The notes beneath the pieces are model-generated. The model was not told the DNA's origin and searched no databases. It saw nothing but the letters and a program-made list of their open reading frames with translations. Positions 20,119 through 30,566 of a stretch of DNA of 64,000 bases are shown here, in pieces. The position numbers and the translations under genes were made by a program. Source of the DNA: Nitrosomonas aestuarii (GTDB taxonomy: Bacteria > Pseudomonadota > Gammaproteobacteria > Burkholderiales > Nitrosomonadaceae); the NCBI RefSeq assembly GCF_003046585.1, contig NZ_QAAE01000008.1:1-64000 (forward strand), in the 5' to 3' direction. Within the stretch, counting starts at the first letter, position 1; each line of letters begins with the position of its first letter.

Positions 20119-21210
20119 TTATTCAAGCATTAATTGTGCACTGCCATTTTGTGTATTGGTATAAGGTTTAATATCAATCTGCCTATCATTATAGGTGACT
20201 TCTACAGCCGACGCATCGCTGATAACAACCGACAAGGGTTTTTTTCCACTGACTCTCTGTTGCGTTCCCTGATTATTATTTTGTTCAAAAACAATATCAT
20301 TGTTACCGTCTGTAACTTTGACATGCGCATCGGCGGAAAAATTAAAAGTAAGCGTTCCAAATGTATTGATTGCGGATACAGCACCCATCGATGTTAGAGA
20401 ATTCTGCTTGAACTGCGTAGCCTCCTCCGGTTTCTCTGATAATTTCAAAGATGGCAACGGTAATTGTAGTTCAACAGCTGTCTGGCCATTTTCCTGCTGT
20501 ATTACGAGATCTGTGCTTTGTTCTGTCTGTTGCCAGAACGGTATTTTCTCATATAGGAAGTAGCCGGTTAATGCCAGAAATATCATTATGATAATAATGA
20601 ATAAAGTACTATTTAGCTTTTTGCCATCTCTCGATGAGGACGTCATTTCCTGAACTTTAAATGGCGTATGCTCAACATTAGCAACAACTGTTGTCGGTCC
20701 AGGCAACAATTTTACGATTGCAGCAGCATCCAGTTGCATCAGATTCGCGTAATTACGAACAAAACCACGCACAAAAGTACGCCCTGGCAATTCTTCGAAA
20801 TTTTCTTTTTCAATTGATTCAACCTGATGGATAGATATCCGCAACTGGCGTGAAATATCATCAACACTCATATTTTTAGCTATACGCGCATTACGTAACA
20901 TATGGCCAACACCTTGAACAACACTTGCAGAGTTCAGTGTCTCATCTTTATATGCCTCAGAGTGATCTTCTGTTTTTAAGAACCGGCTGATTTCAGACTC
21001 AGTCTCTACAGCTGTTCTCCGGGCTGCATAATCATCAGCAGCGTTGTCAAATTTGTGCAGATTCTGAATTGGGTCCCGAACGGCTTCTGGAACCACAGAC
21101 CCTGATCCTATACCAACTTTATTATTTCTTTCACTTTGTTCCGTTACAGCATCCTCCTGATTACCATCTCCAGATTGTTTGTTTTTGCTGTTATCCATAT
21201 GATCATTCAT
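20119..21210 (-). CDS. rodZ: RodZ-like cytoskeletal protein
   Basis: Bitopic membrane protein that links the MreB cytoskeleton to cell-wall growth (363 aa). A long polar N-terminus (1-100) is followed by a helix-turn-helix domain of the RodZ type at 101-167 (MLRNARIAKNMSVDDISRQL, FVRGFVRNYANLM), a transmembrane helix at about 202-221, and a periplasmic DUF4115 beta domain at about 285-355. The extra N-terminal 100 residues are longer than in E. coli RodZ and are low-complexity. The ATG overlaps the pilW stop by 4 bases and has an AAGGTG ribosome binding site. Confidence 0.9.
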   Translation of the reverse strand: MNDHMDNSKNKQSGDGNQEDAVTEQSERNNKVGIGSGSVVPEAVRDPIQNLHKFDNAADDYAARRTAVETESEISRFLKTEDHSEAYKDETLNSASVVQGVGHMLRNARIAKNMSVDDISRQLRISIHQVESIEKENFEELPGRTFVRGFVRNYANLMQLDAAAIVKLLPGPTTVVANVEHTPFKVQEMTSSSRDGKKLNSTLFIIIIMIFLALTGYFLYEKIPFWQQTEQSTDLVIQQENGQTAVELQLPLPSLKLSEKPEEATQFKQNSLTSMGAVSAINTFGTLTFNFSADAHVKVTDGNNDIVFEQNNNQGTQQRVSGKKPLSVVISDASAVEVTYNDRQIDIKPYTNTQNGSAQLMLE

Positions 21211-22022
21211 TTCAAAGCACCTTCTCTTACAGCTTTGGCTTCTTTAGAATTAGGGAAATTTTTTTGTAATTGAAAAAGATAACTTTCCGCCGCTCGTGAA
21301 TTACCAGCAGCCTGTTCTATTTGTACTCCCAGCCACAACCCTCTGGCTATCGGCTGAAATTTTTGAATGAATTCGGATAGTTTTGAGCGAGCCATTGCAA
21401 CGTCCCCTCTTTGAAAATCTATTTCAATCAATCCTACCAATGCAGGCCTATAGTTGGGTTGAAACGAGAGCGACTCACGAAAATATAAAGATGCCTCAGA
21501 AAAATTGTTTCGTTTCAGCTCGCAAATACCCGCATTGGCATGAGCAATATGGCGAGTATCATAGAGCGGATCTCGCAACGCCGTAATAAAATGACGAATC
21601 GCTCTATCCATTTGCTCAGGGAGTCGCTGACACAAAAACCAGCCATAGTTGTTATGTATTTCGGGATTGCCTGGTTCAAATCTCAATGCACGCTCAAAGT
21701 AAGACTGCGCCTTACCATCTTCTTCCAGTTCCATATATATCAATCCAAGCATACTAAAAGCAGGTGCATAATCGGCGCTTGATTTCAGCGCTTCGTCGAT
21801 TTCTTCAAGTGCCACCTTATATTGCCCACGATAGAAATATTCGGCAGCCAGTTCTGTATGAATCCGCGCACTCTTCTCAGCACGCGCAGCAATCTGATCC
21901 GGAGTCAGGCTCGCTTTTGTAGGTTCATGCACGCAACCGACTAAAAAAACACTTAGTAGCAAAACAACAAACCCGACTAATCCTAGATGCTTGATAGAAA
22001 CGTACCCTGTTGATAACTTCAT
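21207..22022 (-). CDS. pilW: Type IV pilus biogenesis lipoprotein PilW/PilF
   Basis: TPR lipoprotein (271 aa) that in type IV pilus systems helps the secretin PilQ assemble or stabilises the fibre. A signal peptide ends at lipobox LVG-C30, and tandem TPR units follow, e.g. [38 protein letters not shown] and [19 protein letters not shown]. It overlaps rlmN upstream and rodZ downstream by 4 bases each, which implies tight translational coupling. The placement between rlmN and rodZ is the standard one for pilW/pilF. Confidence 0.9.
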   Translation of the reverse strand: MKLSTGYVSIKHLGLVGFVVLLLSVFLVGCVHEPTKASLTPDQIAARAEKSARIHTELAAEYFYRGQYKVALEEIDEALKSSADYAPAFSMLGLIYMELEEDGKAQSYFERALRFEPGNPEIHNNYGWFLCQRLPEQMDRAIRHFITALRDPLYDTRHIAHANAGICELKRNNFSEASLYFRESLSFQPNYRPALVGLIEIDFQRGDVAMARSKLSEFIQKFQPIARGLWLGVQIEQAAGNSRAAESYLFQLQKNFPNSKEAKAVREGALK

Positions 22023-23158
22023 CGCATCGATTCCAGGGTAATTTTGCCTGTTCGGCGTGTTTTATCACGCACCTGTCCGGCCAATTGACCGCAAGCAGCT
22101 GCAATATCATCTCCCCGTGTCTTACGTACCGTTGTCACCAGTCCAGCTTGCATCAGGATATCACGGAAAACACGAATCGACTCTGACGATGAACGCTTAA
22201 ATTCAGAATTCGGGAAAGCATTAAAAGGAATCAAATTAAATTTGCAGGACACATCCTTAACCAGTTTCACCAATTCTTTTGCATGGGAAACACTGTCGTT
22301 AACACCATCCAGCATTACATATTCAAATGTAATAAAATCTCTTGGAGCAACTTGTAGATAACGCTGGCATGCTGCCAACAGCGCTTTAATCGGATATTTT
22401 TTATTAATGGGCACCAGATAATCACGCAGAGCATCATTCGGGGCATGCAGTGATACCGCCAAGGCCACCGGACAACGCTCACGCAACCGGTCCATTGCAG
22501 GAACCAACCCTGATGTGCTGACTGTCACACGCCGCCTGGATAGTCCATAGGCATGATCATCCAACATCAGGTTCAATGCGGTTACCACATTTTCAAAATT
22601 TGCAAGCGGCTCACCCATGCCCATCATCACGACATTGCTGACCATGCGTGGAGAATGCAATGTCTGCGGCACGAATGAGTCCTGTTGAGCTAGAAGTGAG
22701 GATTGAATGTTTGTGCTTTCCCTAAGCAATTTATCGGCTAACCACAACTGACCGACAATTTCAGCTACTGTCAAATTACGATTGAATCCTTGTTTCCCCG
22801 TAGAACAGAAAGCACAGGCCAAGGCACAGCCAACCTGACTGGAGACACACAATGTGCCACGATTTGTTTCGGGTATGAAAACACTTTCGATACCATTACT
22901 TGCTCCAACAGATAGCAACCATTTGCGCGTGCCATCAGCAGCAGTATGATCACGTATTATCTCCGGCACTGAAATAACGGTAAGCTTTGAAAGCTTTTCT
23001 CTTAATTCTTTCGCCAGATCACTCATTTCAGCAAAATCAGATCTGCCAAACTGATGTATCCATTTCAATATTTGCCTGGCGCGAAAAGGCTTCTCACCGA
23101 TTTCTGTTAAGAAATCAATGAGACCTTCTCTATCATAATCTAGTAAATTAACTGTCAC
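22019..23158 (-). CDS. rlmN: 23S rRNA/tRNA adenine C2-methyltransferase RlmN
   Basis: Radical-SAM dual-specificity enzyme that methylates C2 of A2503 in 23S rRNA and A37 in certain tRNAs (379 aa). The cluster motif [19 protein letters not shown] supplies the CxxxCxxC triad. The C-terminal catalytic cysteine lies in AACGQLAG. The N-terminal HhH-like part [18 protein letters not shown] is also typical. The start is GTG. It follows ndk by 32 bases and overlaps pilW. Confidence 0.96.
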   Translation of the reverse strand: MTVNLLDYDREGLIDFLTEIGEKPFRARQILKWIHQFGRSDFAEMSDLAKELREKLSKLTVISVPEIIRDHTAADGTRKWLLSVGASNGIESVFIPETNRGTLCVSSQVGCALACAFCSTGKQGFNRNLTVAEIVGQLWLADKLLRESTNIQSSLLAQQDSFVPQTLHSPRMVSNVVMMGMGEPLANFENVVTALNLMLDDHAYGLSRRRVTVSTSGLVPAMDRLRERCPVALAVSLHAPNDALRDYLVPINKKYPIKALLAACQRYLQVAPRDFITFEYVMLDGVNDSVSHAKELVKLVKDVSCKFNLIPFNAFPNSEFKRSSSESIRVFRDILMQAGLVTTVRKTRGDDIAAACGQLAGQVRDKTRRTGKITLESMR

Positions 23159-23190
23159 AAATTATTTTGAATACATAGAAATTATCGAAA

Positions 23191-23616
23191 TTAACGGGTA
23201 TATATTTCCAATGTTGGAAAAAAACAGGAAATTTCAACAGCGGCCGTCTCAGGCGCATCTGAACCATGCACGGCATTCGCATCAATACTGTCAGCAAAAT
23301 CTGCACGGATTGTTCCCTTTTCGGCCTTTTGAGGATCCGTTGCTCCCATCAACTCACGATTTTTTCTGATAGCGTCCTCTCCTTCTAACACTTGCACCAT
23401 CACAGGACCGGAAATCATAAATTTAACCAGATCATTAAAAAAGGGGCGCTCACGATGTATTGCATAAAACTGTTCTGCTTCAGCTCTGGAAAGCTGAGTC
23501 ATGCGTGCGGCAATTATTTTTAATCCATTTGATTCAAAACGTGAATAAATCTGACCAATCACATTTTTTGCTACTGCGTCTGGTTTGATAATGGAAAAAG
23601 TTCTTTCAATTGCCAT
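23191..23616 (-). CDS. ndk: Nucleoside diphosphate kinase
   Basis: Transfers the gamma phosphate between nucleoside triphosphates and diphosphates through a phosphohistidine (141 aa). The N-terminus [12 protein letters not shown] and the active-site [10 protein letters not shown] are family signatures. I start at ATG 23616 because GGAG lies 7 bases upstream; a TTG one codon earlier is less likely. It is the first gene of the ndk-to-der operon. Confidence 0.97.
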   Translation of the reverse strand: MAIERTFSIIKPDAVAKNVIGQIYSRFESNGLKIIAARMTQLSRAEAEQFYAIHRERPFFNDLVKFMISGPVMVQVLEGEDAIRKNRELMGATDPQKAEKGTIRADFADSIDANAVHGSDAPETAAVEISCFFPTLEIYTR

Positions 23617-23686
23617 CAAATAACTCCAATAATATTAGTTAATTAAATGCGTATTTTACCAAAAAAACAGTATGAAATCAGGAAAA

Positions 23687-24094
23687 CTAATATTCCGCCG
23701 CCTGCCAGGCTTTATACCCTTCACGATAATAAAATACTTTTTCCCATCCCCACAGAACCGCCTGTTCCGTAGCCATAGCGCTGCCGAGACACGTTATACC
23801 ATTACAATAAAAGATAACTGCCACATCCTTGGCTGCAATTTTGCTTAAGTTTTTGGCCGAAAAGTCATCGCTTTTAACAGAAAGATGATACGCACCAGGC
23901 AGATGTCCTTTGTCAAAATCAGATTTACCGCGCACATCGACAAAGGGATAGCCTCGATCCAACAATAATTTGGCTGTTCCTGTTGAAATAGTATGTGCGC
24001 CAATTATTTTTTCTGGTGCAATTTTGTCAGCTTTAAGATTTTGAACTGTTAATAGTACGAATAAAGTAAATAGTAATAGGAAATAGTTTTTCAT
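23687..24094 (-). CDS. Exported rhodanese-like protein
   Basis: Single rhodanese domain (135 aa) preceded by a signal peptide (MKNYFLLLFTLFVLLTV, cleavage likely near residue 22), so it acts in the periplasm. The domain has FVDVRGKSDFDKGHLPGAYH and the active-site loop FYCNGITCLGSA with the catalytic cysteine. The start at 24094 places the signal peptide at the N-terminus; a longer in-frame reading to 24157 adds residues unlike a signal sequence. It is 70 bases upstream of ndk but has no visible functional link to it. Substrate unknown. Confidence 0.8.
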   Translation of the reverse strand: MKNYFLLLFTLFVLLTVQNLKADKIAPEKIIGAHTISTGTAKLLLDRGYPFVDVRGKSDFDKGHLPGAYHLSVKSDDFSAKNLSKIAAKDVAVIFYCNGITCLGSAMATEQAVLWGWEKVFYYREGYKAWQAAEY

Positions 24095-24857
24095 AATGTT
24101 AATTCTTACAGCGCGATAGTGGTAGCAGGTATTGTATGCCATACTAGGTTCTGGCAAAAAACTACTTTTATAAATTCTATCTAAAAAATATGTAGTGAAA
24201 TCACTACTCTTAAGACGACAAAGCTGTAAATCGCAATAAAATTGGAGTTTTTCGCCTATTGCCCAAAATACAACTCCCAGATTTGGGATCTGATAATCTC
24301 AATAATCAATTAGATCTGTGATGAAATAAAGCCACTTCAACAACTAACCAGTTAAACCGCAGAAAAGGCGTTCACCATCTTTGACGAGTTATTGAAAAAC
24401 GCTTTCGCAGCAGACGTTACAAGGAAAAACTGGCGACAAAAACGAAGTATAGTCTTAAAAATTAAGCATGTTAATGCTAGCTCATTTCTGAATGCTTTTG
24501 TAAAAAATATAATTGACTCATATTCATAAATACCATATTTATCATATTATTAGTTATATAGAGATCATAACAGAGTGACCAAGTGCTTCAAAACGGCCAA
24601 TCTCTCATTTTTGCCATTTTCAAGGTAAATAAACGACTAGTACTTGATGGATGCAACCTGTGACCCAATAAAACCGGTGCATACCGGATTGCTTGTAAAC
24701 AGCATGGTCATAACAACCAAAGTCAAACCAGACTCAAGAAATGTAGCATATCGAAAATGATATAAAAACATAAACATATACACGATTGCATGAAAGAAAC
24801 TGACAATAACAAAATGTCCTCAAAAGCGCGTTGACTACAACATACATTTGCTTGTAC
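24095..24857. other. Long intergenic stretch with no gene seen
   Basis: About 760 AT-rich bases between the rhodanese gene and the symporter pseudogene. All frames carry frequent stops; the longest minus-strand reading (24734-24949) has no ribosome binding site and no family resemblance. A segment at about 24380-24450 has more balanced composition and could be a remnant or a repeat, but I cannot identify it. Confidence 0.5.
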
Positions 24858-25906
24858 ATGGCCAAACTGAGACGCACATTATTCATTGACTTACTTCGTA
24901 TAGTATTGATTACACTCGTGTTTACATCGATTATTGCCAGCGTTCCCAATCTGCGTGCTCACCGGCGAATGAATCGGGTATAGCAAGGAACGCTTGGATT
25001 CTTTGTGTTAACAATTTGGCTGGCGCTTCTGCTGGGTTTGGCAGGCACTAACCAGCTGAAACCATGCGGCGGACTATAACTGGCCATGGTTCAGTAAGCT
25101 TTGCAGAATTTTCAAGCTACACAAAGGTCATCAGCAGAGTTTTTGGTGCATTTCTTCATTCATTGTTCCAACCCCCGATCGCAGCACTGACGCATGGCAA
25201 TGTACTGGCCGTTGTGGAATTTGCTTTATTGCTGGGAATTGCATTGGTGGTCATCGTTATCGAAATATTCTGATATTGATGCAGGAGTTTCTGAAATTGA
25301 TTCTAATACTGGAAGGAAGGATCAAGCGTCTCGTACCATTTGGCATTACTATTACAGCTGGTGACCGCAGAGGATACCAACCTGCTCACCACTTTAATCA
25401 AGTTTGTTGCAATCGTAACAGGCACCACATTACTGCATGGCCTGTTAGTACTACCTTTAACTCTTTATCTGACAACCGGCATGACATCGTTTAAATTCTG
25501 GCAGGGTATACGTGAAGCGCTTATTACCACTTTCGCCACCAGCTCCAGCGTCGAGCAACATCTGCACGTTAAACGCGATATTGCGGGATTTATTATTCTC
25601 CACTCGGCACCACGATGAATATGGGCGACACCGCTCTATACGAGGCCATTACAGTACTTTTCATCGCGGGTCAGGTGGGTATCGAGAGCTAAAAGTTTGA
25701 TCTAACAGTTGATTGTATTCGTTAATGTCATGTCAGCTGCAGCGGGACACCCGGTATCGCTAGCGCAGGCATGGTAACCATGGTTGTCGTTTTACAGGCT
25801 GTTCGGACTCCATGCCGAAGCAATTGCCATTCTATTACCGATAGACCGTTTATTGCGTACGGTACGTAGCATAGTCAATGTTGAGAGCGATAAAGGGGCA
25901 GTCTAG
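24858..25906 (+). pseudogene. Dicarboxylate/amino acid:cation symporter (DAACS family), decayed
   Basis: Remains of a GltP/DctA-type sodium or proton symporter that crosses the inner membrane. Pieces in different frames align in order with the family: LFIDLLRIVLITLVFTSI and NLRAHRRMNRV, then an in-frame TAG where a Trp codon is expected (24984), GTLGFFVL, then after a frameshift NVLAVVEFALLLGIALVVI, RLVPFGI, LIKFVAIVTGTTLLHGLLVL, IREALITTFATSSS, MGDTALYEAITVLFIA, GIASAGMVTMVVVLQAV and IDRLLRTVRSIVNVE. The conserved segment between SSS and the VDKRIAGF-like part is deleted. The first roughly 50 residues are missing. At least four frameshifts and two stops show it cannot make a transporter. Confidence 0.88.
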
Positions 25907-25955
25907 TCGTGCAAAAATGGACGCACCGAAACTGATACGAAGCGGATAGATCAGA

Positions 25956-27110
25956 TCAAACAAGTTCATCGTCACGGAAGCGCTGCTGGATTTCCAATAT
26001 CTTGTCTGGATTATTTAATAGCGCTTTCACACAGTCACGATCCAGTTTGCTATTGGATAGTTGTTGCAGCAAAGCAAAAGCTTTTTCGTTGCTCCAAGGC
26101 ACCTTATATGCACGGCGTGAAGTCAAAGCATCAAACACATCTGCAACAGCGCTGATACGCGCTTCAATTGGAATCTCATCCCCTTTCAAACCTTTTGGAT
26201 AACCACTGCCATCTATCGCTTCATGGTGATATTCAGCAATGTTACGCATGATATTTACATGACCCAAAGCATATAAACTAAAGTCTTCTAGAATAGAATC
26301 AATGATTTCTCGACCTTTTCCCGGATGTGTCTTCATTATGCTGAATTCCTCATCACTCAGTTTGCCGGGTTTACGCAAAATACTATCTGGAATACCGATC
26401 TTGCCGATATCATGTAGCGGAGAAAACAAGAAAATATGTTCAATCTGTTCATCGCTGATTTTATAGTCGACCGCCAGCTCGCGAGCAATGAGACGCGCAT
26501 AATGTGCAGTGCGTTCAATATGCAAGCCCGTCTCAATATCGCGGTAATGCGTCATGCTGCGTGTTGCCTGCACAGCAGAAACGAGTGTTCGAATGGCTGC
26601 CAGTTCATTGATTACCATGAGTGCAATCAAGTGTCCATAAATATCAATCTGACGTAATGCTTTCGGTGTAAAAGGATGCTCCTCGAGTGAGTTAAAAAAT
26701 AAAAAGCCAACAAAAGCGGCACTTTGATAAAGTGGCATTGTATAGCTCGCTTTGTAACCTTTGGCAGCTATTCTCTTGGTATGCTCATGCTTACCTTTGG
26801 TAAAAATGTTCAAATCCTGTACCAAACGCGGGCGACGGTGTTGAATGATTTCGCGTAATGATGGCGCAGCATCAAGTGGGGCCTCGTAGGTAACGAAAGG
26901 ATGCTCATCGCCTTCGGTACTGTGCGCATAGGTCTTGAGCATCTCTGTTTGTTCATCAAACAAAGCAATAGCCACACGACTTATAAAAGGAAAATCCTGA
27001 AGAATAATCTGGTGTATAAAGCTTAGCTTATCTGATAAGGGAATATCCTCATGCAACCTCGCAAGCGTATCCTGGTGTGCAAATAAATCTTCTTTCTGTT
27101 GCAAAGTCAA
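25956..27110 (-). CDS. GAF/HD-GYP cyclic di-GMP phosphodiesterase
   Basis: Predicted c-di-GMP phosphodiesterase (384 aa). A GAF-like sensor region at about 20-165 is followed by an HD-GYP domain at about 185-375. The metal and signature motifs are present: HDIGKIGIPD, H of MKTHPGKG, EYHHEAIDGSGYPKGL (the GYP motif) and ADVFDALTSRRAYK. There is no signal peptide or membrane helix, so it is cytoplasmic. The start is TTG with AAGGG upstream. It lies just downstream of fliE on the same strand, suggesting a role in motility control. Confidence 0.88.
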   Translation of the reverse strand: MTLQQKEDLFAHQDTLARLHEDIPLSDKLSFIHQIILQDFPFISRVAIALFDEQTEMLKTYAHSTEGDEHPFVTYEAPLDAAPSLREIIQHRRPRLVQDLNIFTKGKHEHTKRIAAKGYKASYTMPLYQSAAFVGFLFFNSLEEHPFTPKALRQIDIYGHLIALMVINELAAIRTLVSAVQATRSMTHYRDIETGLHIERTAHYARLIARELAVDYKISDEQIEHIFLFSPLHDIGKIGIPDSILRKPGKLSDEEFSIMKTHPGKGREIIDSILEDFSLYALGHVNIMRNIAEYHHEAIDGSGYPKGLKGDEIPIEARISAVADVFDALTSRRAYKVPWSNEKAFALLQQLSNSKLDRDCVKALLNNPDKILEIQQRFRDDELV

Positions 27111-27269
27111 AGCCCTTCTCTTTTAGCCAAATCACCTAACATGTTTTTTTATTCAATAAAAGGGAATTGAAAAACCATGGGATAGCTACCACATATACGA
27201 TATTTCTGGCATCAATTGAATTGTACCGACAGAATTATGACAAATCAGGTAAATTAAATATAAAGCGTA

Positions 27270-27593
27270 TTACACTTGCATGTTCATAATTTCCTGATAG
27301 GCAGTGACTAGCTTATTACGTACCTGCACCATAGACTGAAAAGACACATTGGCTTTTTGTAAAGAAATCATCACTTCGTGCAAATCCGTATTGGATTCTC
27401 CACTTACAAAATCCTTGCTCAACTGTTTTGCCGTCTGCTGTGTGTTATTCACCTTATCAACAGCGTCTTTCAATGTCTCGCCAAAGTCAACTTTGACCGC
27501 ATCATTATCTTCTGCCCTTTTTTTTACGCCAGAAGCAAGTACTGAAGTTGCCTGTAATTGCTCAAGTATATTATCTATTCCAGATCTATCCAT
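27270..27593 (-). CDS. fliE: Flagellar hook-basal body protein FliE
   Basis: Small basal-body protein (107 aa) at the junction of MS ring and rod. The C-terminal half is typical: [20 protein letters not shown] and [17 protein letters not shown]. It lies downstream of the flrC-type regulator on the minus strand while fliFGHIJK run the other way. A weak GG-N10-GC is present upstream but is not a convincing sigma-54 promoter. Confidence 0.94.
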   Translation of the reverse strand: MDRSGIDNILEQLQATSVLASGVKKRAEDNDAVKVDFGETLKDAVDKVNNTQQTAKQLSKDFVSGESNTDLHEVMISLQKANVSFQSMVQVRNKLVTAYQEIMNMQV

Positions 27594-27692
27594 AATTAGA
27601 ATCCATCATCAGCGTTCACCAACCCAAAAAAACAAACGTTTAACCGTTCATCATATAAAAACAATGGTAAAAATTTCAAACAAATGACATAT

Positions 27693-29009
27693 TTAAGGAC
27701 TATGCACTCGATATTGCTGCAATTTGTATCGTAAAGTTCGTTCGGAAATTCCTAATCTCTGAACGGCCAATTTGCGCGAACCATTAACAGCTTCAAGTGT
27801 ATCCAGGATATGTCTGCGCTCCAACGTCTTCATATCCAGCGGTGTTGCATCAATAAAACGATCAGTTTGCTGTAAACTCACATCCATCTCTGGCAAACAA
27901 ATATGTTCAGCATTAATCGTATTTGTTGCTAAAATCATGGCGCGCTGCATCACATTTTCAAGTTCCCTGACATTGCCAGGCCATTGATATTGTGTCAGTT
28001 TTGTAATTGCTTTATTTGACAATTGGTATGTATACGGTTGTGTGCAATCTACCTTGACTGCTTTTATAAAATGCTGTGCCAATGGCTCGATATCCTGAGG
28101 TCTTTTTCTTAGTGAAGGGACTTCAATCGGAAAGACATTCAATCTGTAAAACAAGTCTTCCCTGAACTTGCCGCTTTTTACCAAAGCAAGCATATCACGA
28201 TTGGAAGTTGCTAAAAGACGAAAATCCAACTTGATAATTTTATGTCCACCAACACGTTCCACTTCTCTTTCCTGCAATACACGAAGCAATTTTGCTTGTA
28301 ATTCCAGCGACATCTCCGAAACTTCATCAAGCAGCAAAGTGCCGCCCTGTGCCTGCTCAAACTTTCCGGCCTGCGCCTGAGTAGCGCCGGTAAAAGCACC
28401 TTTTTCATAGCCAAATAATGTTGCTTCTAAAAGATTCTCAGGAATTGCGGCACAATTAATCGCAACAAAAGGTTTTTCTAAACGATTTGAATTCTGGTGA
28501 ATGAAACGGGCAATTACTTCTTTTCCGCTACCGCTTTCGCCGGTAAGCAAAACAGTTGCCGGTGATTTGGCAACACGTCTGGCCAGGGATAGTAAAGCGC
28601 GCATACACGGATCTTTAGCAATCATGTAATTTTCACTTTCAGGGCAAGTCATTGCATATTGCTTGATGTATGCCAACAAGCTATTTGGCTCAAAGGGCTT
28701 TAACAAATAATCACAGGCACCACTGCGCATAGCAGCAACGGCTCTATCGACCTCACCGTAGGCCGTCATCAACAACACCGGCAAATCCGGGTTGAATGCT
28801 TTAATTTGTTGTAACAATGCAAGTCCATCGACTGGCTTCATTTGAACATCACTGACCACCATACTGACCTCGTTTTCTTGCAGCAAAGTCATTGCTTCAA
28901 CACCGTCAGAGGCGGCAAACGACTGATACCCTGACAACTTCATTGTGGTGCAGATTGCTTCCAGCAAATCTTGATCATCTTCCACAACCAGAACAGGTAA
29001 TTTATCCAT
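27693..29009 (-). CDS. flrC: Sigma-54-dependent response regulator, FlrC/FleR type
   Basis: NtrC-family activator (438 aa): receiver domain about 1-115 with phospho-acceptor Asp in VVSDVQMKPVDG, AAA+ domain with Walker A GESGSGKE, the sigma-54-contacting loop GAFTGA, Walker B GGTLLLDE, and a C-terminal Fis-type helix-turn-helix (KLAVQRLGISERTLRYKL). Expected to drive sigma-54 flagellar promoters. I start at ATG 29009, which has a near-perfect AGGAGGT 8 bases upstream and begins exactly at the receiver; an open frame continues to 29252 but overlaps the kinase gene. Its start overlaps the flrB stop by 8 bases. Confidence 0.92.
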   Translation of the reverse strand: MDKLPVLVVEDDQDLLEAICTTMKLSGYQSFAASDGVEAMTLLQENEVSMVVSDVQMKPVDGLALLQQIKAFNPDLPVLLMTAYGEVDRAVAAMRSGACDYLLKPFEPNSLLAYIKQYAMTCPESENYMIAKDPCMRALLSLARRVAKSPATVLLTGESGSGKEVIARFIHQNSNRLEKPFVAINCAAIPENLLEATLFGYEKGAFTGATQAQAGKFEQAQGGTLLLDEVSEMSLELQAKLLRVLQEREVERVGGHKIIKLDFRLLATSNRDMLALVKSGKFREDLFYRLNVFPIEVPSLRKRPQDIEPLAQHFIKAVKVDCTQPYTYQLSNKAITKLTQYQWPGNVRELENVMQRAMILATNTINAEHICLPEMDVSLQQTDRFIDATPLDMKTLERRHILDTLEAVNGSRKLAVQRLGISERTLRYKLQQYRVHSP

Positions 29010-30246
29010 TGCTATAACCTCCTGCGTCTCTTTCATCTCCTGCGATCCCGCCACCTTTGATAGTCCTGGGTAACCGTATGATAAATTCACTGCCCAATTG
29101 AGGTGTCGAATTAACTTCAATAGACCCGCCCATAGACTGAACGACAGCACGCACGATAGCCAGCCCCAGACCCGTTCCTTCTGTGCGTGTCGTAAAGAAC
29201 GGCTCAAACAAGTGTTCTTGGTGCATATTGTCAATACCCGTGCCGTTATCATGTACTCTAAACACTACATCGTTATTTTTCAAATCACAGCTCAGAGTAA
29301 TTTCATCACCCACTGCAGAGACTTGCACTGCATTTTCAAGCAAATTAATAAATGCACCACATAATGCCTTACGATCCGTCATCAAATTTACACCTTGACT
29401 ATGATCATGGATATTAAAAAACATACCGGAACGTTTGATTTGCGGTTCAATAACCTGTTGCAATTCCGTTAATAAAGCACTTATTTCAACAGGTTTGAAC
29501 TGAGCGGTCTCGCCTTTTACAAAACGCAACATATCGCCTGTCAGGTGCTCCAGGTGCTTTAGTCGTTCAATCGTTTTAGTTGCAAATTTTTGCCGTTCAC
29601 CCGGCATTAATGCATCATTACCCAGATGTGAGGCGTATAACAAAGCCGTAGAGAGCGGGGTACGTAATTGATGGGCTAAATTTGCAGCCATCTCTCCCAT
29701 TGAAGTCAAACGCTGGTTACGCCTTATCTGTTCTTGCATTGCATATGCTTCAGTAATATCGTGAATCAGTAAAATTCGTCTACCGGCTGAATCTGCAGGA
29801 CTGCTCTCTATGCGAATGCGACGCTGCTTCATGGCATTATTTCCACCAGATTGCCATTCAACGTTCCATTCATTGGCTATCGCGGTGGGCAATAAACGCT
29901 CATCGGTTATTTTCTGCCATGACAAATTAACCAACGGATCACCCAACATTAAACTGGCAGCCGGATTAACCTGCTCAACCCGTTCATTGGCATTTAATGC
30001 AATAACACCGCCGGGCAATGCATTCAATAACAATGTTAATTTTTGAGACAGTGCCTCTTTTGCTGACAATTGTCGATGTAATTCACCATTAGCAAGTGCC
30101 AGCTCATACGTTAACCGCTCTACTTGCAGCTGCAAATCCTGATACACCCCCGACAATTGCTCAGATGCCGCATTAAATGCGTCAAATGCAAGTTTAAGCT
30201 GTTCCTGATCTACGGTAGTTGAGGATGATGACTCAATATCAATCAT
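29002..30246 (-). CDS. flrB: Sensor histidine kinase, FlrB/FleS type
   Basis: Cytoplasmic sensor kinase (414 aa from this start) paired with flrC. An N-terminal coiled coil (about 15-80) is followed by a PAS domain (GGVIALNANERVEQVNPAA), a dimerisation/phospho-acceptor helix with His in ANLAHQLRTPLS, and the ATPase domain (ENAVQV, VHDNGTGI, EGTGLGLAIV). No membrane helix. An upstream in-frame ATG at 30327 adds 27 residues but has no ribosome binding site. At 30246 there is a TATAAT just upstream, so the start may be leaderless; the choice is uncertain. Stop overlaps flrC. Confidence 0.9.
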   Translation of the reverse strand: MIDIESSSSTTVDQEQLKLAFDAFNAASEQLSGVYQDLQLQVERLTYELALANGELHRQLSAKEALSQKLTLLLNALPGGVIALNANERVEQVNPAASLMLGDPLVNLSWQKITDERLLPTAIANEWNVEWQSGGNNAMKQRRIRIESSPADSAGRRILLIHDITEAYAMQEQIRRNQRLTSMGEMAANLAHQLRTPLSTALLYASHLGNDALMPGERQKFATKTIERLKHLEHLTGDMLRFVKGETAQFKPVEISALLTELQQVIEPQIKRSGMFFNIHDHSQGVNLMTDRKALCGAFINLLENAVQVSAVGDEITLSCDLKNNDVVFRVHDNGTGIDNMHQEHLFEPFFTTRTEGTGLGLAIVRAVVQSMGGSIEVNSTPQLGSEFIIRLPRTIKGGGIAGDERDAGGYSNG

Positions 30247-30566
30247 TTGATTTGTATTATATATCCTGAATTCAACACTATTTTTCCAAATTAGACGCAG
30301 AATAGCATTAAAAACGGATCGCATCATGGCTTGAATAAAGCGAGCAATTCTGCCTTATTTGAGCATTCAATGATTATGAAAATTCTCGATAATGAACCTG
30401 TCGAAATTGCCGTGCTCAGTTTAGACAAAATTCTTCAAGGATTAAATTGATATCTACGACATATAAAACCATAAATAAAGTGACTGAGATTGTTATAAAT
30501 GAAAAATGCTTAAAACAATTTTCACAAACTTAAAAACAATATGACGACTTAAGCAGGAGAACATTT
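30247..30566. other. Divergent control region between flrB and fliF
   Basis: About 320 bases separating the minus-strand flrB-flrC-fliE genes from the plus-strand fliFGHIJK genes; it must hold promoters for both. I looked for sigma-54 (GG-N10-GC with TTGC) and sigma-28 (TAAA-N15-GCCGATAA) elements and found no convincing match. A TATAAT just before the flrB start is the only clear promoter-like element. Confidence 0.4.

Noticed and set aside
27612..27625. Possible sigma-54 promoter (GG-N10-GC) before fliE
   Set aside because: The -12 part reads ACGC instead of TTGC and the leader would be only about seven bases.
30470..30500. Possible sigma-28 promoter before fliF (TAAAGTGA)
   Set aside because: The downstream element GCCGATAA is absent at the required spacing.
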